A stretch of DNA of 6,897 nucleotides from Planctomycetota bacterium. Lineage in GTDB: Bacteria > Planctomycetota > PUPC01 > JACPCR01. Positions 1-5,415 of the stretch are shown here, one piece after another. The notes below the pieces were generated by a model. It ran no database searches. It was not told where the DNA came from and saw only the letters and a program-made list of their open reading frames with translations. Position 1 is the stretch's first letter; each line of letters opens with the position of its first letter. The translations under genes and the position numbers were made by a program. The stretch is from NCBI GenBank assembly GCA_030740295.1, contig JASLXP010000314.1, positions 1-6,897 on the forward strand. Reading direction: 5' to 3'.

Positions 1-3000
1 GGCGGTATGGCGAGCGTCTGCAACTGAAGCCGAACGTCGGACGCTGGAAGACCGGCGAATGGCTCCACCTGGCCATGGTGTGGGACCGTAACGAAGGCCT
101 GATGGGCTACGAGGATGGCAGACTGGTCAACAGCAGTTGGGGAGAGCAGCGTTGGGAGTGGAACCTTGACCCTATTGTACTCTGGGCCGGCGCGTTCGAT
201 TCGACCCTGGATGAACTTTATGTCTTCAGCGATTGCCTGACCGCGGAACAGATCGCACAGTTGGCCAAGGGCGAGAGACCGGCTGGGGAGCCCATGCCAA
301 TCACGCCGCCGGAGAAACGCCGAGACGCGGACCTGGCGCGAATGGGATGGTCAGACGAAGACCTCGCAGAGATGCCCAGGATCGAGGCAGGCAAACCGCA
401 GATGTTCACCTTCGCACGCATCGTCCGGGCTACTGACGACAAGCGACTGGTGGCTCAGCCGTTCGAGGGCTTGAAAGCTACTTGCTGGCCCTTGTCCAAG
501 TACGCGGTCTCGTTGGGGCGCCCGAGGCGACGTCTGGATATTACGTTCGCACCGCGTCAAACGTACGACCGAGTGCGTATCTTCACGCAGCGGCCCTTCA
601 GGGGTCGCCTGGCGCGGTTTATACGTGGCGTGGGGTACGAGACGCTGATCGAGGTCGAGGCCCCGCGGCCGATCTGGCGCGGCTCCTTCGAAAAACAGAT
701 CGGATACGGCCAGATTTCTCTAATGCGCGAGAACGGCTGGATCGGCCAGATCGATTTCTACAAGGCCGAGCCGATAGAAGGGCTGCCCACGTCCGCGCGA
801 GTCAAGACGCTCGGCTTTCTGACCAAGCTCCGGAAGATGCCGGCCACGGACGCGGGTCGGGCGGTTCTGGGAGACACGCCCGCGCGGTTCGATAACCCCG
901 TCCAGGCGCGCACCGGAGTGAGCGCGCCGCGATGGAGTCTCGCGTCACCTGCGTTTGGCGGATTCCAGATGGTCAGTGAGCCGCTCGCCACGGCGGGCCT
1001 GTACGACGGAGCGCTGGTGAAGCTCGTGGTTGAAGGGCTTGCCGGCCCGACCCCGGTCCGGGTGGTGGTGAAAGAGCCGATCTTCACGCAGCGCGATTGG
1101 CTGGCAGCCGACGCGGTCCTCGTGCCCAATGCTGAGGAGCGCCAGACGTTCACGCTCTGGCTGAAGGGGCGCCCTGTCGCGAACACGGAAGGGATCGAAC
1201 TGCCGGTGCTGGTCACCGCGGCCGGCCCGGTGACGTGGGTCATGGGCGCGGAGGGAACGACCATTGACCTCACCAGCAGCCGTTGGACCTCCCGGCGCGT
1301 GGCGATTGAAGATCAGATCGAATTCGCGCGCGAGGGATACGCGGAGACGAATGAGGGACACAGCACAATCTGGAGGAGGCGCCCGGCCGAGTGGCCCCGC
1401 TTCTACACTCCGCTCAAGTGGCTGAGCCAATACGCGCCGGAGGAGCGCGAGACCATGCAGTTGATGAGCCGGCTGGGCTGGCGGAAGCTGCCAGTCCCGT
1501 ACCGGGAACCGAAGAACGCTGCCGGCGCGCCCAACTGGGCCTTCTGGCAAATGGAAGCCATACGCGAGTGTAAGCGCATCCTGCATTGGCTCATCGATCA
1601 TCGCCAAGTGGAAAACGGAGAGTTCGGCGGGCTTTGGGGTGATGACACCGACATGGTCGAGAACTGGATCGGCTGGGCACTATCTTGCGACGGGGACGGG
1701 AAGATCAAGAAGGCGCTGCGCATCTTTTGGGACGGCGTGTGGAAGGAGTGCCTGGTGGACGGTGCATCCAGAGCCGTCCGCGACACGCTCCATTCCTACG
1801 AGGAAGGCATGGGCTGCATCAGCCAGCAACTGCTGGTGGATTACGGCGATCCAATCGTGTTCCAGCGCATGATGCGCTCCTGCACGCACTACGAGAAGTG
1901 GATGAAAGAGAACGAGGACGGCACCCTCAGCTTCCGCAGTTGGATGCTGGGCGCGCCAGGGGTCTGGGAGGACGGCCGGTTTGGAGTGGACCGGGCCGGC
2001 AACGCGATGATGCTGAACCCCGCGGCGTATCTTTACTGGTACTGCCGTCATCCCACGGCAGCCAACACCATCAAGGGCTGGCAGCTCATCACGAAGGCCG
2101 GGGGCATAACGCGTGACGCCTACTCCCGCATGATCGACGACAAGGAGCGGCGCCAGTTCTACCTGGATCGGCTCGAGCACTCGCGTAAGTACCGGTACGG
2201 CGCAGTCGGGATCAACTCCGTCATGGATGAACTTGGCACGCCGGGGGATCTTCAGAAGGAGGAGCTCCTCAAGATCGCTTCGCGGTTTGGCTATCGCAAG
2301 GACTTGATGTCAACGTACGACATGGGCAACTACGCCTGGACGACCATCCTCCGCACCGAACATCACTGGCTGGGTTACCGAGCGACGGAAGACACCAATG
2401 TCCTCGCAGGCTCGTACCGCCAGGCATGTATGTTCATCAATAACCAGGATTGGCTCTATACATGGGCCCAATCCTCCACCGATCGCATCCCTCTGCCGCG
2501 CACTACCATCATCCGCGCTCGAATGGGCGCGCTGCCCGCGCACCGGGGAGGCAATAACAGTTTCTGGCCGCGCCATGGCATCAGCTACGCCGAGGGTGCG
2601 GACGAGATCGCCGCCCTCGTCACCAAAAACAGCGAAAGCGAGCTACGCGTACGCTTCTACGCCTTCCCCGAGAAGGTCCACCCCCTCCAGGTCCGTGTCT
2701 GGCGGCTCTGGCCGGGGACCTACAAGCTCACTCTCTCAGACGACATGAACGATGACGGCGTGCCCGAGAAGGCCATCGACCAACGGGAGGTCGAAGTGGT
2801 CCGCGGTTCCTTCCTCGAACTGGCACTGCCGCCCAGACAGTGCTCGGTTCTGACGCTCTCCGCGGTCAAGAACGCGGCGCCCACTTTCGATAAGCCTGAC
2901 CCTGCCATCTCCGCCAGGACCCTGTCGATGGACTACGGCGAGCACCTCCAGGTTACGGTGCACAATATCGGGTCCAAGCCAGTGGAGAATCTGTTGGTGC

Positions 3001-3209
3001 GGATCATTGACGGCAAAAGCGGCAAGGTCATCAGCGACGAACGGGTCCGCCGTATCGAAGCGCCCCTCGATTTCAAGCCCAAAACCGCGGTCGTCGAGTA
3101 CCACAACGTCAACTGCGTCACCTACGGCAGCATCATTGTCGAGATCGATCCCAAGAAGGAAATCGACGACCTCAATCGGTTTAACAACCGGGCCGTTCTT
3201 GAGTATTAG
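1..3209 (+). CDS. Large LamG-/CARDB-domain protein of unknown activity, 5' end missing
   Basis: The frame is open from base 3 (the first ATG, at base 75, is internal) to a TAG at 3207-3209, giving about 1068 visible residues. Numbering is from base 3. Residues 1-93 are the end of a LamG/concanavalin-like jelly roll: GEWLHLAMVWD, then an EDGRLV turn, then STLDELYVFSDCLTAEQI. Residues ~125-430 are beta-rich and unrecognised. Residues ~450-820 are helical and rich in Trp, Tyr and acidic residues, including GGLWGDDTDM at 542-551, and resemble the helical-barrel cores of polysaccharide-active enzymes. A short beta-sandwich follows (~860-955). The end (~968-1068) resembles a CARDB domain, with VHNIGSKPVENLLVRI and a closing IDPKKEIDDLNRFNNRA. 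Such architectures are usually secreted, but the signal peptide would lie outside the window. A carbohydrate-active role is inference; no catalytic residues could be assigned. No frameshift is visible. Confidence 0.85.
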   Translation, partial: RYGERLQLKPNVGRWKTGEWLHLAMVWDRNEGLMGYEDGRLVNSSWGEQRWEWNLDPIVLWAGAFDSTLDELYVFSDCLTAEQIAQLAKGERPAGEPMPITPPEKRRDADLARMGWSDEDLAEMPRIEAGKPQMFTFARIVRATDDKRLVAQPFEGLKATCWPLSKYAVSLGRPRRRLDITFAPRQTYDRVRIFTQRPFRGRLARFIRGVGYETLIEVEAPRPIWRGSFEKQIGYGQISLMRENGWIGQIDFYKAEPIEGLPTSARVKTLGFLTKLRKMPATDAGRAVLGDTPARFDNPVQARTGVSAPRWSLASPAFGGFQMVSEPLATAGLYDGALVKLVVEGLAGPTPVRVVVKEPIFTQRDWLAADAVLVPNAEERQTFTLWLKGRPVANTEGIELPVLVTAAGPVTWVMGAEGTTIDLTSSRWTSRRVAIEDQIEFAREGYAETNEGHSTIWRRRPAEWPRFYTPLKWLSQYAPEERETMQLMSRLGWRKLPVPYREPKNAAGAPNWAFWQMEAIRECKRILHWLIDHRQVENGEFGGLWGDDTDMVENWIGWALSCDGDGKIKKALRIFWDGVWKECLVDGASRAVRDTLHSYEEGMGCISQQLLVDYGDPIVFQRMMRSCTHYEKWMKENEDGTLSFRSWMLGAPGVWEDGRFGVDRAGNAMMLNPAAYLYWYCRHPTAANTIKGWQLITKAGGITRDAYSRMIDDKERRQFYLDRLEHSRKYRYGAVGINSVMDELGTPGDLQKEELLKIASRFGYRKDLMSTYDMGNYAWTTILRTEHHWLGYRATEDTNVLAGSYRQACMFINNQDWLYTWAQSSTDRIPLPRTTIIRARMGALPAHRGGNNSFWPRHGISYAEGADEIAALVTKNSESELRVRFYAFPEKVHPLQVRVWRLWPGTYKLTLSDDMNDDGVPEKAIDQREVEVVRGSFLELALPPRQCSVLTLSAVKNAAPTFDKPDPAISARTLSMDYGEHLQVTVHNIGSKPVENLLVRIIDGKSGKVISDERVRRIEAPLDFKPKTAVVEYHNVNCVTYGSIIVEIDPKKEIDDLNRFNNRAVLEY

Positions 3210-3220
3210 TTCCCAGAACA

Positions 3221-3240
3221 AGGGCACTTTCAGTGTCTTT
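3221..3240 (+). terminator. Weak terminator-like hairpin after the large gene
   Basis: Twelve bases after the TAG, CACT (3225-3228) pairs with AGTG (3232-3235) across a TTC loop. The stem can extend outwards through G-C, A-T and two G-T pairs to about 8 bp, and the sequence ends in TTT. The T tract is short and partly used in the stem, so intrinsic termination here is only a possibility. Confidence 0.25.
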
Positions 3241-3345
3241 ACGCCGAAGGCGTTGAACAACGTAGCCCCGGGCAAGCCAGCGTCTCCCTGGCTCTCGGAA
3301 GCGACCGGAGGTCACTTTGCCGCCGAGACGGCGGCGTGCCCAGGG
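3241..3345. repeat. GC-rich hairpin cluster, probable dispersed intergenic repeat
   Basis: Three perfect inverted repeats lie within about 100 non-coding bases: ACGCC-GAA-GGCGT (3241-3253), AGCCAG-7nt-CTGGCT (3275-3293) and GCCGCCG-AGA-CGGCGGC (3319-3335). From memory, ACGCCGAAGGCGTT followed by AACAACGTAGCCC resembles a sequence scattered between genes in PVC-type genomes, where spurious translations read TPKALNN on one strand and FNAFGV on the other. Both strings can be read here. Only one copy is in the window, so repetition cannot be shown. The hairpins could also act in transcript ending or stability. Confidence 0.45.
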
Positions 3346-3402
3346 GACCTCGCTCTGCGCACCGGCGCCAGACCAGCCTCACATCGCTGGCATCTCCTCG
3401 AC

Positions 3403-3441
3403 ACCTGGATAACTTCAGGTTGCCTGTATCGAGGATACAGG
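3403..3441 (+). promoter_or_regulatory. Two adjacent inverted repeats upstream of the dehydrogenase, candidate operators
   Basis: A perfect 8-bp inverted repeat, CCTGTATC-GAG-GATACAGG (3423-3441), ends 32 bases before the dehydrogenase ATG. Just upstream lies ACCTG-8nt-CAGGT (3403-3420). Both share CCTG/CAGG half-sites, and their centres (about 3411.5 and 3432) are about 20.5 bp apart, close to two turns of DNA. This is the arrangement expected for a dimeric repressor bound on one face. A -10-like TAAAAT lies at 3447-3452, which would place the sites over the promoter, although no good -35 box is visible at the right distance. They could instead be RNA hairpins in a leader. No regulator family can be named. 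Confidence 0.4.
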
Positions 3442-3473
3442 AGCCTTAAAATAACTGGGACAGGATATTCATC

Positions 3474-4496
3474 ATGCATCCGAAAGTGCTTCTGGATCTC
3501 AGCTCCTTTGTCTATGATCGATGTGCCACGAAGGAAAGCTGGGCTCAGTTCGAGTCCTTCGCAAAACCGGTCGGCCGAGATCGGTCCGATGCGTATTCGG
3601 AGGACGAAATCGTGGATGTCCTCGATGGCGTCTCCGGCATCATGAAGTGGGGCGGCCTTGTTCCCACTCTGTCCCGGCCAATCCTCGAACAGGCGAAAGA
3701 CCTCAAGATCATTGGCCTCTGGGGTGACCGTTTCGGAAAAGAACTGGATTTCGACGCGGCGCAAGAATTGGGCATCAGAATCGTCGATGTATCCAATATC
3801 GCTTCTTGTCAGCCGGTCGCCGAATGGGTGCTGGCCCTGATGCTGGCGTGCCTGCGAAATATCGGCGAAGTCTACCGGAAGATGATCGCCGGCACGGAGA
3901 AGTGGTCGGTTGCGTTAAACGACGACTTTGTCAACGGCGAGCTCACCGAAAAGTGCGTAGGTCTCGTCGGCTGCGGCCACGTGGGTCGCCGGCTCATCGA
4001 ACTTCTTCAGCCGTTCCGGGTGAATCTGAAAGTTTACGATCCGTTCCTGGCGGAAGAGTTTGTCAAGGAGCTTGGTATCCAGCGAGGAGAACTTGACGAG
4101 GTGATCCAGCACGCAGAAATCCTCGTCGCGCAGGTGCCTCACACACCGACGACCGAGGGAATGATCGACAGGCACAAGCTGAGCCTGCTCCGGCAGGGGG
4201 GCATCATAATCAGTTGCTGTCGCGGTCCGGTGATCGATACCGATGCCCTGATTGAGAGGCTCGAGAAGAAAGAGATCATCGCCGGGCTCGACGTTTTCGA
4301 TCCCGAGCCGCTTCCGAAAGACAGCCCGATTCGAACGTTTCCGAACGCAATCATTTCACCGCATATCGCCTGGTATGCTCCTCAGGCCTTCCCTCGTTAT
4401 TTCGACATGATGCTGGACGAGTTCGAACGATTCTTCAGGGGCGATCCCCTGCAGTTCGAGCTCACACGTGGCATGGTGGATGTACGCAATCAGTGA
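3474..4496 (+). CDS. D-isomer-specific 2-hydroxyacid dehydrogenase (NAD-dependent)
   Basis: A complete 340-residue cytoplasmic oxidoreductase of usual length for the D-2-hydroxyacid/phosphoglycerate dehydrogenase family, which interconverts a D-2-hydroxyacid and its 2-oxoacid. The Rossmann motif is G166-C-G168-H-V-G171, with Asp189 (VYDPF) at the end of the second strand, favouring NAD over NADP. The family's catalytic trio is present: Arg250 (SCCRG), Glu278 (FDPEP) and His297 (SPHIAW). The split catalytic domain is seen at residues ~1-110 and ~300-340, and SCQPVAEWVLALMLA (111-125) is the conserved helix joining the domains. The ATG at 3474 is preceded by AGGA (3462-3465), 8 bases away. The stop is TGA. 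The Asn usual before the catalytic Arg is replaced in S-C-C-R-G. The substrate cannot be told from sequence: phosphoglycerate, glyoxylate/hydroxypyruvate or a sugar-derived acid are all possible, so no gene symbol is given. Confidence 0.93.
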   Translation: MHPKVLLDLSSFVYDRCATKESWAQFESFAKPVGRDRSDAYSEDEIVDVLDGVSGIMKWGGLVPTLSRPILEQAKDLKIIGLWGDRFGKELDFDAAQELGIRIVDVSNIASCQPVAEWVLALMLACLRNIGEVYRKMIAGTEKWSVALNDDFVNGELTEKCVGLVGCGHVGRRLIELLQPFRVNLKVYDPFLAEEFVKELGIQRGELDEVIQHAEILVAQVPHTPTTEGMIDRHKLSLLRQGGIIISCCRGPVIDTDALIERLEKKEIIAGLDVFDPEPLPKDSPIRTFPNAIISPHIAWYAPQAFPRYFDMMLDEFERFFRGDPLQFELTRGMVDVRNQ

Positions 4497-4545
4497 GTCG
4501 AGGTGCAGTTGGAGTCTCTGTCCGTCAGGCAGCGTTAGTTAACGG
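4497..4545. other. Short convergent intergenic gap
   Basis: These 49 bases separate the ends of two converging genes. No strong GC hairpin with a T tract is visible in either direction. The best pairing is AACGG (4541-4545) with CCGTT (4555-4559), which overlaps the stop codon of the minus-strand gene and has no T run. No terminator is called. Confidence 0.5.
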
Positions 4546-5412
4546 CTAATCCTTCCGTTGGACTCTGGAGGTGACGCTGCCGGTGGGGACTTGTGAGCTG
4601 TTGGGGATGTCGATGGCGTAGAGACCCTTCAGGTTGACGACGTAGAGCATGCCGCCGCGGATGGCGCCGGTGGACCACTGACAGCCGAAGTTCTTCTTCG
4701 CGAGAAGTTTCGGATGGAGCGGATCTGCTACGTCAAGCACGGTGACGTAACCGTAGTTGCCGAGGGAGAGCGTGTTGCCGGCGATGGCGGCGTCTCCCCA
4801 GAAATCGGCCCAGTAGTAGGGAGAAGCATCTTCCGGTACGTGAGGGCGAGCCGCGTATACGATGCGGTCTTGATCGCGCACGTCCAGCACGTGGAAGAAA
4901 TCTCGCTTGTGAATGGCCGTCGGGCTGGGACTGAAGGCGTGGCCCTTTCCAACGGCGAATCCCCAGCCGAGCCTGGCGTCGGCGCCGAGGATGTCCTTCA
5001 GGTCGAACGTGGCCGCGAGCCTGGGCTGCTTTGGATCGCTGATGTCTATCTTTGCCATGACCGTACCGCGAGGAGTGATGGCGTAGGCATGGTCGCCGTC
5101 GATGTAAGGATAGCTGCCGGGGCATTCGATTTGGGCCAGGAACTTTGGCCTGCGCTCGTCGCTGATGTCATAGGTGAACAGGTGCGGCTTGCGTTTCACG
5201 TTGCTCATGATGACAGCGATGTCTCCCTTGGCTGCGATCTGGCCGGTGATGTCGCTCTTGTCGTCCGGAGTTCTGAACGCTCCGGCCTTAGTCGGCTTCA
5301 TGGGATCGGCGATGTCTATGATCTGAATCTGGTAGCCTTTGTTGGCGTAGATGCAGTCGCCTTTTCCCTGGTAGCGGGTCCAGTAAGCCTGGACACAGCC
5401 TTCCCACAAACA
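4546..5412 (-). CDS. C-terminal part of the LVIVD-repeat protein, downstream of the in-frame TGA
   Basis: This stretch directly follows the TGA at 5415-5413 in the same frame and gives 288 residues to a TAG at 4548-4546. It carries about five more LVIVD-type units: IIDIADPMKPTKAGAF, TYDISDERRPKFLAQI, KIDISDPKQPRLAATF, a degenerate FHVLDVRDQDRIVYAAR and TVLDVADPLHPKLLAKK, then a short tail ending SRVQRKD. The repeats continue those before the TGA without loss of register, so this is best read as the end of one protein, not a separate gene. A TTG at 5409 could in principle restart translation, but only a weak GAAAGAG lies ahead of it, and a restart would begin inside a repeat. Its state depends on the TGA: functional if read through, otherwise a remnant of a broken gene. 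Confidence 0.8.
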   Translation of the reverse strand, partial: CLWEGCVQAYWTRYQGKGDCIYANKGYQIQIIDIADPMKPTKAGAFRTPDDKSDITGQIAAKGDIAVIMSNVKRKPHLFTYDISDERRPKFLAQIECPGSYPYIDGDHAYAITPRGTVMAKIDISDPKQPRLAATFDLKDILGADARLGWGFAVGKGHAFSPSPTAIHKRDFFHVLDVRDQDRIVYAARPHVPEDASPYYWADFWGDAAIAGNTLSLGNYGYVTVLDVADPLHPKLLAKKNFGCQWSTGAIRGGMLYVVNLKGLYAIDIPNSSQVPTGSVTSRVQRKD

Positions 5413-5415
5413 TCA
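5378..5415 (-). other. In-frame TGA followed by a SECIS-like hairpin
   Basis: On the minus strand, codons for N-P-K-E-L are followed by TGA (5415-5413) and then by C-L-W-E-G-C in the same frame. Eighteen nucleotides later GTCCAG (5394-5389) pairs perfectly with CTGGAC (5383-5378) around the loop GCTTA. The first loop base is G, 24 nt from the TGA. The general bacterial SECIS pattern asks for a stem-loop just after UGA with G in the first two loop positions, about 16-37 nt away, and this site meets it. A short hairpin of this quality can also occur by chance in GC-rich coding DNA, so selenocysteine is a hypothesis. A nonsense mutation or base-call error is the main alternative. Confidence 0.3.

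Noticed and set aside
2736..3275. A 179-codon minus-strand open frame across the end of the large gene
   Set aside because: It lies opposite the well-supported CARDB-like end of the large gene, and its first residues come from the intergenic repeat-like element.
3420..3452. A standard promoter with TTGCCT as -35 and TAAAAT as -10
   Set aside because: The gap is 21 bases, well beyond the usual 17, and TTGCCT matches the -35 consensus poorly. Only the -10-like hexamer is mentioned as context.
5407..5409. TTG as the start of an independent downstream LVIVD gene
   Set aside because: It lies two codons after the TGA, in the same frame, inside a repeat and with only a weak upstream purine stretch. 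One interrupted gene explains the layout better.
4494..5415. Genome-wide reassignment of UGA to an amino acid as the cause of the in-frame TGA
   Set aside because: The dehydrogenase ends at TGA (4494-4496) at the usual family length, and no other in-frame TGA is found in the three genes. One unusual TGA does not support a different genetic code.
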